Made by a program: the position numbers and the translations under genes. The notes beneath the pieces were generated by a model that saw only the letters and a program-made list of their open reading frames with translations, made no database searches and was not told the origin of the DNA. 64,000 bases of DNA from Xanthostigma xanthostigma (taxonomy: Eukaryota; Arthropoda; Insecta; Raphidioptera; Raphidiidae), in assembly GCA_963575645.1 (NCBI GenBank), contig OY754464.1, forward strand, positions 76,048,948 through 76,112,947, given 5' to 3'. Below, piece after piece: positions 21,395 to 32,026 of the stretch. The stretch's first letter is position 1, and the number at the start of each line of letters is the position of its first letter.

Positions 21395-22293
21395 GCAAAA
21401 CCAAAAGTGCACATCCCGCAATTTTCCACTGTATGATAAAAAAATAACAATTAAAAAATATTTTTAATAAATTTAACAAGATTTAAAAATTTAAAGAAAT
21501 AAATAATTAAAAATTGAAAAAATATTTTTTTTTAAGTTTGCAAAAATAAAAAAAATTAAGAACTATACATAATATAATATATAATTAATATCAAGTGGAA
21601 TAAAATAAAACAAAATAAAAAGAAAAAAAAAAGAAAAAAATCAATGATATCGTAAGGATTCGAACCCAGGACCTTGCCCTTGGGGATCCGACGGCATAAC
21701 CATTGCGCCACGGCTGCCTAATACGTCTAGTGGTGTTATCACGGTATACAAGTGTAGCACTTGTTTTATGGATTACACTATATTTACCAGCAATTATTAT
21801 ATTGTTTTAAACTATTACCTAGCTGTCAAAAATAATAAAAAATAAAACTGTTTATAAAAATTAAACTACTGAACACATTTTAGTGAATTTAAATAGGGTT
21901 CTGGTCTGATAGTAAACAAAGTGAATAAAATATAACCCAAGGCAATCCGACCAAAATTGCGATCTGTAGAGTCGTGACGTACGTACATACGTACGTACAT
22001 AGTGTACGTACATACGTACGTACATACGTACGTACATACGTACGTACATACGTACAGACCAACCGACAACTGCTGTTTGTGATTTTCAATTACAATTTTA
22101 ATAGTATTTATGAACTCAAATTGATTTAAAAATGGTTCTATTTTATAGATTAGAATCTCCTCTTTTCAAAAAGCTTCAATTTGAATGGATTTCGTGTGAA
22201 ATTAACTTAGATATAACTTCTTATATGAACGAAAGTCAGCTCTGACGCACAAAGCGATAATAAAGCACATACCGCTAGTTTAGCGGTATGTGC
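21395..22293 (+). repeat. tRNA-bearing composite repeat C, copy 2
   Basis: Same block order as 14140-15240 and near-identical over the last 440 bases, ending in the perfect hairpin GCACATACCGCTA/TAGCGGTATGTGC at 22265-22293. The tRNA-like moiety differs from that of copy 1. An ACGT/ACAT microsatellite spans about 21978-22052. Confidence 0.75.
21652..21719 (-). pseudogene. tRNA-like sequence inside repeat C copy 2
   Basis: Minus strand: A box GTGGCGCAATGGTTATGCCG, B box GGGTTCGAATCC with normal spacing. The B box is intact. The isotype is not assigned. It sits at the position held by a different tRNA-like sequence in copy 1. Confidence 0.6.
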
Positions 22294-23149
22294 AATAGAT
22301 ACGTATATCTTTTATAAATGGAAGTAATAAAGCACATAGAAACTTATATAATATAATTTACAAATTGAAATGTTTCAATATTTGCGTGCAGCTATAAATT
22401 ATAATTCAAACGAAATTAAATAAATTTACTTTTCATATCAATAGTGAACACTTGACAACATTTTGACAAGTGAAACTTGGTACATTTTCTGAAAGCTTTA
22501 ACTTGGATTGAAAACTTATATGAAAGTTATTGTAAATTCCTTAAATCACTTTTTTCTAAGAATATATACGAGATTTATATAGTATATATTCTGTTCTTTG
22601 TATTTTATATGAAAAGTTTCGCTTTATTTAGTAAAAACTTATGTTCAATCATAATATATGTAGGTATACCTCGTTATTAAATTAATGGAGTATAGTTTTG
22701 TGTGTGTAGTTTAAATAATACCGTGGTACACGCTCACGTTTATTAAATCAGCTTAATAAACTGAAAGTATATATTTCAAAAAAATGTTTTAAAATTACTA
22801 TGATGTAGATTTTAGTAAGGTACCAAAAGTTAGAGAGTTAGTATTCATTTTAGTACGGTTCTCTTAATGCAGCGGCCAAACAATGAAACATTATAATAAC
22901 AATAATTAGCTTTTATTTAGGGGTGGAGTTAAGCTAAGCTGCTCTTCCACTCAACCTATAAACAAAATTAAAACAGAATATAAAAAATAAATAGTAGACA
23001 AGTAAGTAGCGTATCTCAAAAATTATTTTTTTCTAGCTGCACATACCTATTCCAATGAACGACATTTAAATTAACTAACGTGTAATATGTAAAATAAATT
23101 TTAAAGACAATTATTTGATGTAGGTGGAATGTGAAATTAAATAAATAAA
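22294..23149. other. Unassigned AT-rich stretch
   Basis: No gene, TIR or tandem repeat recognised. Confidence 0.4.
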
Positions 23150-23395
23150 AAAAAAATTTTAATAGACCACGTTTTTAAAACAAACTAAAAATATAAAATA
23201 TTTTTTTTAACTTGTAGGATTAAAAACTAAAAACATAGGGCGCATTATTCGTTTTATCTCAAAGATTTTTTATTGATAGCTACTCTTGTCTTATAACTGT
23301 CGCATGCGCCCCACGTTTTTCGTTTCATATCCTACAAGTTAAAAAAAAATATTCGTTTTAAAAACGTGGTATATTAAAAATTGTATTTATTTTAT
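23150..23395. repeat. Inverted repeat beside a tRNA-Ile relic
   Basis: ACCACGTTTTTAAAAC ... TTAACTTGTAGGAT on the left mirrors ATCCTACAAGTTAA ... GTTTTAAAAACGTGGT on the right. The interior contains GGGCGCATTATTCG and GCATGCGCCCCACG. The general form and the GCGCCCCACG word recall the longer palindrome at 27394-27698, also next to a tRNA-like sequence. Confidence 0.75.
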
Positions 23396-23419
23396 TTTCT
23401 TCTGTTTAGTTAATAAAAA

Positions 23420-23485
23420 CGTGACGAAAAACCTGCGATCTTTGCGTTTTGTTAGCACGACGCTCTAACCAACTGAGCTACGGCC
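23420..23485 (-). pseudogene. tRNA-Ile-like pseudogene, second copy
   Basis: Minus strand GGCCGTAGCTCAGTTGGTTA then GAGCGTCGTGCTAAC has a perfect tRNA-Ile 5' half; the B box is degraded (GCAGGTTTTTCG). The plus-strand flank at 23486-23660 matches the inverted flank at 7591-7738. Confidence 0.65.
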
Positions 23486-23795
23486 AATGATTGCATTATG
23501 CCGTATAACGGTAAATAAGTACGACTGAATTATATGTATTTATTAAAATTTCTTCGTTTCTTTATTTTCTACTTTATTTTATAAGTATTTTCTCGTATTT
23601 TCATCTAATTCTGAGTTATGCTAAATATTTCAAGTCTCTATCTCATCAGGGAGTTAGTTTAAAATCAATTACAAAGTTCCGCCCGACAGACACGAAAAGC
23701 AAGTAATAAAATAGTAATAAAATAGGGAACGGGAAGCTGATGATCGGATAAGTATCAGGCGTCTTGATCCTCCGACAAAATATCCCTGGCCATAG

Positions 23796-24145
23796 AGGTA
23801 TGCGAATTGTAATTCCGAGGTGAACGATAAAGAGGTATGCGAATTGTTTCGCAGTGAAACGGAAAGGGTTAAATGGGGAGTTTAAAAAAAAACAATTCCA
23901 GGTTGAACGATAAAGGGGTATGCGAATTGCTTCGCAGTGAAACGGGAAGGGTTAAAGTGGGCGTTTAAAAAAACAATTACTGCAGGGTGAACGATAAAGG
24001 GGTATGCGAATTGTTTCGCAGTGAAACGGGAAGGGTTAAAGTGGGCGTTTAAAAAAACAATTACTGCAGGGTGAACGATAAAGGGGTATGCGAATTGTTT
24101 CGCAGTGAAACGGGAAGGGTTAAAGTGGGAGTTTAAAAAAAAATA
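23796..24145 (+). repeat. 86-bp minisatellite, first part
   Basis: About four units, each with GTGAACGATAAAGGGGTATG, CGAATTGTTTCGCAGTGAAA and CGGGAAGGGTTAAAGTGGG then a GTTTAAAAAAA tract. Later units are almost identical; the first is diverged. The array resumes at 25111 after an inserted element. Confidence 0.9.
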
Positions 24146-25110
24146 GGTTGTCTGTAAAGTCGGTTTACGGACGATAGTTTTACGTGATAACGTATTCCGT
24201 AATACATAACCTAAATTTATATAATAATTATAATAATTCGAATCTATGATATTGCATCTTTCGCTTCAAATTTAGGTAAATTTTATTAAGTAGAATAATA
24301 AAACACTATAAAAAGTACACTATTATTATATAAAAAACAACTATGGCATGTATCTCTTTTGCGCATGCGCCGATTTTCCCCAAAAAATTTACAAAAATTT
24401 CTAGTAAAAATAGATAGAGTAAAAACCGTTTTAAAAACTATATTATTATTATATAAAAAATCATTATAAGAGATATATTCTTTTACGCATGCGCCGATGT
24501 TCCCCAAAAACAATAGGCCACTTCATATTTGCATATCAAACATCCTCCCAAAATTTGGTTTCAATCCGCTTATCCTTGGTGTCGGAATGATAAGAAATGT
24601 CAAAAGTGACGTTTGCAACTGTCAAAGTATTATGTTCTAATAATAATTAGTTATTCCAATAGTTAACTTAGAAGGCGTTGCATTTCACAAAATACTAATG
24701 TCAAAAAATTGAATTAAACATAAGAAATGCAGCCGTTTTCATGTTAAGACAAGACATACGTTATTTTCTAATTTCCATGTACGGCAAACAAAGACGACCG
24801 ACCGCGTCGCGTCATGCATTATACAACATTGCATTTATACAGCTATTTTTCTATATAAATTTGTATAAAAAAACTGTTTCGGCAAATTCTGTTATACTAA
24901 ATCTATGTAAAATGTTCTCCTCTTTCGTTTAAGACTGGTTTCAAACCGATCTGATTTAAATTGAGCGAGAAATTAGCAAAAAGCACGCACAGGGTCAGGC
25001 GGAACGTTACGCGTTAGGAACGTTACGTTACACTTTTTCGTGCATGCAGTCGGTGTTTTATCAATTTATAAGATTAGTGATTCATCAATTTATAAGACGT
25101 TATCACGTCA
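24146..25110. mobile_element. 'GGTTGTCTGTAAAGTCGG' element, copy 1, inside the minisatellite
   Basis: Starts GGTTGTCTGTAAAGTCGGTT and ends with TATAAGACGTTATCACGTCA; TTTTACGTGATAACGT near the left pairs with ACGTTATCACGTCAAAA at the right. Copy 2 at 43070-43639 lacks about 330 bases present here (about 24208-24540). That extra block has two partial repeats ending in GCATGCGCCGAT and TTCCCCAAAAA. Superfamily unknown. Confidence 0.8.
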
Positions 25111-25231
25111 AAAACAATTACAGGGTGAACGATAAAGGGGTATGCGAATTGTTTCGCAGCGAAACGGGAAGGGTTAAAGGGGGAGTTTAAAAAAAAACAA
25201 TTCCAGGGTGAACGATAAAGGGATATTTTGT
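25111..25231 (+). repeat. 86-bp minisatellite, second part
   Basis: One full and one partial unit of the array at 23796-24145, resuming directly after the inserted element, so the insertion is younger than the array. Confidence 0.9.
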
Positions 25232-25703
25232 CCGGGGATATTTCGTCGAAGGATCAAGAATCATGGAATGGAACCGATCGGATATTAATATCGCAATGGC
25301 AGGCTCGTTACGTAGGTAGCATACCGGGCCCATGCATAAAAACTACGACGACTTTATTGTGGTTCTGATGTCGTCGGAAAGTGGTATGTGAGAGTTGAAC
25401 CTAACTGGTTAAAATAAATAACAACAACAACCAAAACAGAAAATACATGTTGTGCATGTAGGTACTATACGAGTACGTACAAGTGATATGCTAAACACTA
25501 TTTGCACAGGGAAAGCGTTAAACGTGCCGATGTTAACAGCACTAGTACAAGACAAGAGCTACGCTTGCTTATATTGTTTTCTATTTAATTTGTGCGCTTC
25601 TCACATTGAGTAGAAAAACAAAGGGGTGGATAAATCTGTTCAAACCATGCATTTTTGAAGTAAAACTTCTTTAGACACGCTTGACTTGGGGAGTAAGCTG
25701 GCA
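25232..25703. other. Unassigned stretch
   Basis: No element recognised between the minisatellite and the satellite. Confidence 0.4.
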
Positions 25704-26609
25704 AATGCCTGACGAAATCGTTTACGGAAGTGCAACATCGCGATGCCTGACGAAATCATTTACGGAAGTGCATCATATCGCGATGCCTGACGAAATCGTT
25801 TACGGAAGTGCATCATATCGCGATGCCTGACGAAATAGTTTACGGAAGTGCTTCATCGCGATGCCTGACGAAATCATTTACGGGAGTGCATCATCGCGAT
25901 GCCTGACGAAATCGTTTACGGAAGTGCATCATATCGCGATGCCTGACGAAATCATTTACGGAAGTGCATCATATCGCGATATCTGACGAAATCGTTTACG
26001 GAAGTGCATCATATCGCGATGCCTGATGAAATCGTTTACGGAAGTGCATCATCGCGATGCCTGACGAAATCGTTTACGGAAGTGCATCATATCGCGATGC
26101 CTGACGAAATCATTTACGGAAGTGCATCATATCGCGATATCTGACGAAATCGTTTACGGAAGTGCATCATATCGCGATGCCTGATGAAATCGTTTACGGA
26201 AGTGCATCATCGCGATGCCTGACGAAATCGTTTACGGAAGTGCATCATATCGTGATGCCTGACGAAATCGTTTACGGAAGTGCATCATATCGCGATGCCT
26301 GAGGAAATCGTTTACGGAAGTGCATGATATCGCGATGCCTGACGAAATCATTTACGGAAGTGCATCATATCGCGATGTCTGACGAAATCGTTTACGGAAG
26401 TGCATCATATCGCGATGCCTGATGAAATCGTTTACGGAAGTGCATCATCGCGATGCCTGACGAAATCGTTTACGGAAGTGCATCATATCGCGATGCCTGA
26501 CGAAATCGTTTACGGAAGTGCAACATGTCGCGATGCCTGACGAAATCGTTTACGGAAGTGCATCATGTCGCGATGCCTGACGAAATCGTTTACGGAAGTG
26601 CATCATCGG
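25704..26609 (+). repeat. 38/40-bp satellite, 23 units, with higher-order structure
   Basis: Unit: GATGCCTGACGAAATCGTTT followed by ACGGAAGTGCATCATATCGC (40 bp); a 38-bp form lacks AT in the last word. Each unit junction contains the palindrome ATCGCGAT. Four-unit blocks repeat exactly: 25898-26055 and 26056-26213 carry the same marked variants (CATTT in unit 2, GATATCTG in unit 3, GATGAAATC plus 38-bp length in unit 4), and a third, diverged block ends at 26451. There are no unique spacers, so it is not a CRISPR array. Confidence 0.95.
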
Positions 26610-26610
26610 A

Positions 26611-26707
26611 GTTGAGAGAGATATATAAGTTAGTGAGTGCGACAAATACGGAGCATTAAGTTGAGAGGGTGATATAAGTTAGTGAGTGCGACAAAGACGG
26701 AGCATTA
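26611..26707 (+). repeat. 49-bp tandem duplication at the satellite edge
   Basis: GTTGAGAGAGATATATAAGT ... GACAAATACGGAGCATTAA is repeated at once with few changes. It abuts the 38/40-bp satellite. Confidence 0.9.
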
Positions 26708-26905
26708 ATACAACTATTTGACGTTTAAAATGAAATCAACTGCTTTTTTTTGTATCAAAAATACATTTCATCGAATTTTGCTGCATTTTGTATTAAGCCA
26801 TAATCATTAATTTATTCATGCATTCATTCAATTTTAAATTTGTTTACACAATGTTGCGGAAGAGACGTAAAACGCACCATTAGTATTACATAACAGCAAT
26901 CAAGA

Positions 26906-26977
26906 AAACTATATGTAGTAGTCAAATCTAGCAAGGAATCTAGCAGCGCTTATAGCCTCGTGTGCAGCGGCCTTTAA
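26906..26977 (+). mobile_element. Harbinger-like MITE 3' fragment
   Basis: CAAATCTAGCAAGGAATCTA then GCCTCGTGTGCAGCGGCCTTT matches the right end of the element at 45588-46025. The left part is missing. Confidence 0.7.
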
Positions 26978-27245
26978 ACTGTTAAATCTTTAAAACGAGA
27001 CAACTGGTCGAAAAAAACAGTTTCTCGATGAAAGAAGATAAGAAAAATATCTACTTGCGGCGTGATCGGAGCTTATCATATTCCGAGTGTAGTGCTTCAT
27101 GCATTTTTACACGCTTTATATTAGTTTCACTTGTAAGTTTGTATGTATATATGTAAGTATGTATGTTTGTTTGTAACATCTTTTGGATTACAGCAAGTGG
27201 TTTATTACTGTTAGTAGGTATGTTATGCCACTACTGTAAGAGCAA

Positions 27246-27333
27246 TCGTTGACCGAGCGGTCTAAGGCGCTAGTCTTCGCTGGCGTCAACTCTCGGATTC
27301 ACCGGTCGTGGGTTCTAATCCCGTCCACGCCGA
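27246..27333 (+). pseudogene. tRNA-Leu/Ser-like sequence with long variable region
   Basis: A box TGACCGAGCGGTCTAAGGCG is Leu-like, B box GGGTTCTAATCCC is nearly intact, and the long insert between anticodon and T arm suits a class II tRNA. Acceptor strands do not pair well. It abuts the palindrome at 27394-27698. Confidence 0.6.
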
Positions 27334-27393
27334 AATAAAAAAATTGTTTTTTTTTCGGCAAATTTTTGATAATAAATCGAACTAAAAAGTGGA

Positions 27394-27698
27394 AAATAAA
27401 TATAGTTTAAAAAAAAAACTAAAAAACACGCTTTATATCGAACTAAAAAGTAAAAAATATTTTTTTTAAAATAAGCTTAAAACAATAATGAATAAAAAAT
27501 ACTAGTATTATTGTGAAAAAAGCGTGGGGCGCTCGATGTACGAAAATGTGGAACAAAGCGCCCCACGCTTTTTTCACAATAATACTAGTATTTTTTATTC
27601 ATTATTGTTTTAAGCTTATTTTAAAAAAAATATTTTTTACTTTTTAGTTCGATATAAAGCGTGTTTTTTAGTTTTTTTTAAAACTATATTTATTAGGT
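27394..27698. repeat. Near-perfect palindrome, about 300 bp
   Basis: The left arm (ACACGCTTTATATCGAACTA ... AAAAAAGCGTGGGGCGCT) and right arm (AGCGCCCCACGCTTTTTT ... TAGTTCGATATAAAGCGTGT) are inverted over about 130 bp with a loop of about 38 bases. Arm identity is very high, which implies recent origin, gene conversion or an assembly foldback. Confidence 0.92.
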
Positions 27699-27984
27699 TA
27701 TTCTTATCTCGGTTGGAAACCAATGAATACGCGTGTTCTTTACTGAAGAAGTTTATGCGTGTGTGTGAATGTAACCAGGAGTTAGAGAGCTAAAGATGTC
27801 GGGCTGCTGATGCTGACGAGATCTTGTTTATAAAACACTAGAGTTACTGTAATTAAAACAAACACTGTAGCGCCTTGGCAGTTGTTTGTACTATCAGCAC
27901 TGTTCAAACTATCAAACTCACTGATTTAATAGTTTTGTAGAATTTCATCAGATTGCGCTTAACTCTATATCGCACAATATACTT

Positions 27985-28397
27985 AACTCTAAAGGCTCTA
28001 AAAGGTCCTGTTATGCTATGTTGAGAGTTTTCAATAAGTTGCCCCTTGAAATCAAAAATCTACCGGCCACAAAATTCAAACAAAAATTAAATTCTATTTT
28101 ATGCAGACAAATTTTTATTCTAATTTTTGATTAACGTCTGATTAGAACTCTTCAATAAATAAAATTATCGACCAATTTTTCAGACAAATATATTAACAAA
28201 AAATAAGTATATACCTACCTAAATTCAATACGAACTTACCTATATATTTTATAATTTTATTTATTAAAAAATTTTTATTCTGTTGAGGAATTTTTTAATC
28301 TTAAATTTTGATTGTATGTCTATGTAACTGACGCATTCTACACTGTTCTGACAGTATTAACAGAATTAAGTTTCTTATCTATCTATCTATCTATTCA
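27985..28397 (+). pseudogene. LINE 3' end (5'-truncated)
   Basis: A short C-terminal reading piece, MLRVFNKLPLEIKNLPATKF and a stop at about 28132, matches the usual end of Jockey/CR1-type ORF2 proteins. A 3' untranslated region and a (TATC)n tail at about 28376-28395 follow. The stretch 28131-28203 also matches sequence around the hammerhead palindrome at 56905-57107, so part of the tail region is shared with the Penelope-like repeat. 5' truncation is normal for LINE copies. Confidence 0.6.
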
Positions 28398-28431
28398 CAC
28401 ACATCGTATTATAGAATCGTTTCCTTTAGGC

Positions 28432-28470
28432 CAGTGATGGCGAACCTTGTCGAGAAGTGCGTCAAACTTT
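28432..28470 (+). mobile_element. hAT-type terminus (solo end)
   Basis: CAGTGATGGCGAACCTTGTC is a typical hAT end. No opposite end was found downstream; the tandem repeats at 28590-29375 may lie within the element. Confidence 0.45.
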
Positions 28471-28589
28471 GTATATTATCTTTCTTTGTACTAGCTCGTG
28501 GACCACTAAATCAGTGGCATTACTTGTAAAGGGAGAGGGGGAAAGGTTAAATACTATCTTTTTTAGAGTCCGAATCTTTTTTTGGACGA

Positions 28590-29375
28590 CATGCGACGTT
28601 TTACGACCATGCTGGATTCAACGTGTTTTTTTTTCTATAAGCATGATGATTTTGCCAAAGTTCCGAAAGATTTCGGTTTCGTCAAAAATCGAATTCTTTA
28701 ATATGCTTTTGTAATTGAGAATGTTTACAGAAAAAAATTACGCTGTATTCAATGAGCGTAAGCAAAATTCTGTATCTCTTTTAGTTTGGAAACTACGGCC
28801 ATTAGGTTTTATATAATTTTCAGAAAACTATACAAACGCAATTAATAACGTCTAAACCAAAACACATACAGACGTTTGTTTGTGCTCATTGAATTCAGCG
28901 AGTTTTTTTTCTATAAGCATGGTCATTTTTCCAAATTTCCGAAAAATTTCAGTTTTTGTCAAAAATCTATTTTTTCTAAAGGGACATGTTTTCAAAAAAT
29001 TGCAAGAATCGAATTCTTTAATATACTTTTAAAATTGAGAATGCTTACAGAAAAAATACGCTGAATTCAATGAGCGTAAGCAAACGTCTGTATCTCTTTT
29101 AGTTTTGGAAACTACGACCATTCGAAGGTTTTATATGATTTTCGGAAAACTATAAACGCAAATAAAATCTAAACCAAAAGACATACAGACGTTTGTTTGT
29201 GATCATTGGATTTGGCGTGTTTTTTTTCTATAAGCATGATGATTTTGCCAAAGTTCCAAAAAATTTCGGTTTTCGTCCAAAATCGCATTCTTTAGTTTGC
29301 TTTTGAAATTGAGAATGCTTACAGAAAATAATACGCTGAATTCAATGAGCGTAAGCAAAATTCTGTATCTCTTTT
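28590..29375 (+). repeat. Tandem repeat of about 300 bp, about 2.6 units
   Basis: Each unit begins TTTTTTTTCTATAAGCATG and ends near CAATGAGCGTAAGCAAA followed by TCTGTATCTCTTTTAGTTT. Units diverge by short indels. Small frames inside are by-products. Confidence 0.85.
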
Positions 29376-29885
29376 AGTTTGCTCATATTTTTTGAAGACT
29401 TGGATCTATTTTTCTCAAGAATCTCACTTCTTGGCCAGGCTGTATAGTGCAGTTTCGTTTTGATGTTTTTTTATGTTATGTTTCAGGAACGATTTTTATT
29501 TCTTAGTTTTTAAAATAATGTTTTAAAATAATTATTTCAAATAGCATTTAAAAGTTTTCCGAAATCCCGTTTGAAACATTAATCGAAACAGTGTTCAAAA
29601 TAGTCTATGGTAATATTAAATTAGTATTCATTGCTATTTTATTTAAAAAGGTTTAACACTCCTAGCTGTGTAATACGTATTTTGTCGCCCTTTTTGGGAA
29701 GCTTCAGGGCCACACGCAGGCGCACTGACGGTTTTAGGAAGTGGTGTGATGGCAATATTTTAGTTCTAATAGTGTACGTTGAAACTATCTTTAAATCTAT
29801 TGTGGACATATTCCATCCCCTTTATCACTAAAGTCGGTTGGAATTATTTATGCCTACTAGTGATGTAACAAATATATCTGTAGAA
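29376..29885. other. Unassigned stretch
   Basis: No gene or element ends recognised. Confidence 0.4.
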
Positions 29886-30530
29886 TAGTTACTTGCAGAA
29901 TAAATATATACTGCACTATACGCCTTGCTCTATTTGTTGAATATTTTGACGTTCACCCCAAAAATCCGACCGATGGCGTTAGTGTAAACGTCAAAAAAAA
30001 ACACAAAATTGTGGTATATTTACAAATTAAACTCAATATAAATGAAAGTAATATTTAATTGAATATATAATTGTACAGAGGACTTACAATAGTTTTTTAG
30101 TTTCAAAGCCAAAAAAAAGAATGATTCTATCCGTTCCTAAAAACGGTATTTGACAACTAAACTCGATTATGCAATCATGAAGTTGTTTAACGTAATGCAA
30201 ATTGCAATTACAGGACCGTCTATTACAAAAATAATAATGAACAAAAGGTTAATAAACAACTCATAAATAAATCCCAAGAGCAACTGTAGATGTGATATTT
30301 CACTTTATAGGTTAGGTATTATGATCTATGTGACAGCCATCAGGCGAATAAATATTTATACCCACGATGTAAGACAATAGATTTATACATGAAGTAAACA
30401 TAATTATGTTTAGTGAATTGAATTATCGCTATTTATTCGGAGGAATAGCTACGTGAAGAACAAATGAGCCGAATAAATAACTACTTATGTTCGGTGAATA
30501 TGCAGGTCATCAGTAAATGATATACATTTT
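29886..30530 (+). repeat. Dispersed repeat D, longest copy
   Basis: Shares blocks with 2184-2490 and, inverted, with 47654-48315 (TAAACATAATTATGTTTAGT, GAATAAATAACTA). No ORF; ends not defined. Confidence 0.65.
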
Positions 30531-30982
30531 TTCCAATGATTTAAATCTGTTCAAACAAACTTGCTGTTCAATTCTGTGCTCTTATTTTGTGTCAACCTGT
30601 AGAAGGCAGCAGGATTAATGCGTAGCGGGGAAACACGGAGCCTTAAGAAGTGCGTTGATGTTGTTACCGACTGCTTTGTAGAGACGCAGGTGTCGACTAA
30701 GGAAATTCAATTCGGGAGGCATATTGTTCTTCCTCTTCCTTTATTGAAACCTGAAAAAGTCCACTGATTAAAGTGTCACCGGTTTGACAATGTACTTATT
30801 ATATCACTTACTTTATACGGAATTAGTCCGCCAGTACAATTGAATTGAATTAATAACATTTCTGTTAATAAAAAGAAATTTATGTTTAATTAATTGAAAG
30901 AGGAGTATAGGACGTTTTAGAAAATGGAGTAAACAAATTAATGCTAATGCAATAAACAAAAGATGTAAATCAATATTAGTAA

Positions 30983-31135
30983 TCGAGCGGGGTGGCGTAG
31001 TGGTAGAATCGCTTTCGGAAGGTACCGGGTTCGAATCCCAGCGGGGGTAGTTGTGGCTGGGACTTTTTCCTGCTGCCTCTCGCCGAGAAACAGTAATTTC
31101 CGTACCGGTCATCTTGTTGAGGTTTTACTCAATAA
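30983..31135 (+). mobile_element. tRNA-derived SINE, head and 5' body
   Basis: A box GGTGGCGTAGTGGTAGAATC, B box GGGTTCGAATCCC, then the shared body GGCTGGGACTTTTTCCTGCT ... CATCTTGTTGAGGTTTT. The SINE resumes at 31698 after a Helitron. Pol III boxes look intact. Confidence 0.8.
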
Positions 31136-31697
31136 TCTATACTAATTATATAAAGCTGAAGAGTTTGTTTGTTTGAACGCGCTAATCTCAGGAACTACTT
31201 GTTCAAATGAAAAAAAAAAATTTGTCGAATAGCCCATTTATGAGGAAGGCTATAGGCTATATAATATTACGCTACGACCATTAGGAGCGGAGCTTTAATG
31301 AAAAATGTTGCAAAATGTATCTCAAAAATAAGCTTTTATTCATGTGAAATGCACTAACTAGATATACTCATATTAGCGTTGTGAGAACACAGCCTCAGGT
31401 GGCTCAATCGGTAGAGCATGCGACTGTCAAATCAGGGGGTTCGAGCCCCACGTTGGGCGAATATATTTTTATTTATTTTTTTTATTTTTTACATTGCTGT
31501 CTTCTTAAATTTATTTTTATTTTATTTAATTAATTTAAAAAAAATATTAGTTAAAAAAAATTTAAATACTGCTTTTTATCGACAAAAACTTTTGAACGGT
31601 AAATTTGGACACAACATTTATCTCGGTGTGTGTACCCATGTTCCTCCCTTCCCCATTCGTTCTTTTACACCCGGGTGAAACCGGACGGGACCGCTAG
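31136..31697 (+). mobile_element. Non-autonomous Helitron, 562 bp, carrying a tRNA
   Basis: Starts TCTATACTAATTATATAAAG and ends GGACGGGACCGCTAG, inserted between A (31135) and T (31698) as Helitrons do. CACCCGGGTGAAACCGG lies close to the 3' end as a hairpin-forming piece. It interrupts a SINE and contains a tRNA-Lys-like sequence at 31391-31459. The same 5' end appears inverted at about 44640-44873. No ORF. Confidence 0.85.
31391..31459 (+). pseudogene. tRNA-Lys-like sequence inside the Helitron
   Basis: GGCTCAATCGGTAGAGCATG and TTCGAGCCCCACGTTGGGCG match tRNA-Lys at the D arm, T arm and 3' acceptor. The anticodon stem/loop is changed (GTC where CTT is expected) and the 5' acceptor no longer pairs, so it is not a normal tRNA-Lys. 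A and B boxes look usable by RNA polymerase III. Confidence 0.75.
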
Positions 31698-31835
31698 TTC
31701 CAGATAAATATCGATATGGTTCTTTATTCAAGGCCATGGCCGATTACCTGTCAAACTGCTGTGTTTAAAATTTGCCTACCTTATCCTAATGTCCTAAAAT
31801 TCTTTCATTCGCCCATTGCTATTAATTGAGTGGAA
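31698..31835 (+). mobile_element. tRNA-derived SINE, 3' body
   Basis: TCCAGATAAATATCGATATG ... CCCATTGCTATTAATTGAGT continues the SINE broken at 31135. The intact order is visible at 50163-50460. Confidence 0.85.
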
Positions 31836-32026
31836 CACGCCTGTACTTGTATACAGTAATGTTTTTCACTTCTAAAATGACTGATTACTTTATTAGCTTC
31901 TTCTTTTGTTTCAGGTATGTCCATTGAATTTTATTTTTCCCCGTTGTCCGTATGCTAAATTAGGTAAGTCTTTTTTTTTTATTTTAATAATTTATTTACA
32001 GAAAATGTTGAAGATATTCAAGATTA

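Noticed and set aside
24286..24513. 75-codon minus-strand ORF
   Set aside because: It lies in the duplicated block of the inserted TIR element; its internal repeat reflects DNA duplication.
25704..26609. CRISPR-like regular direct repeats
   Set aside because: Units are contiguous with no unique spacers; it is a satellite with higher-order structure.
30813..31112. 99-codon ORF with 'RWDSNP' motif
   Set aside because: This is the antisense of a tRNA-derived SINE head; the motif arises from the B box.
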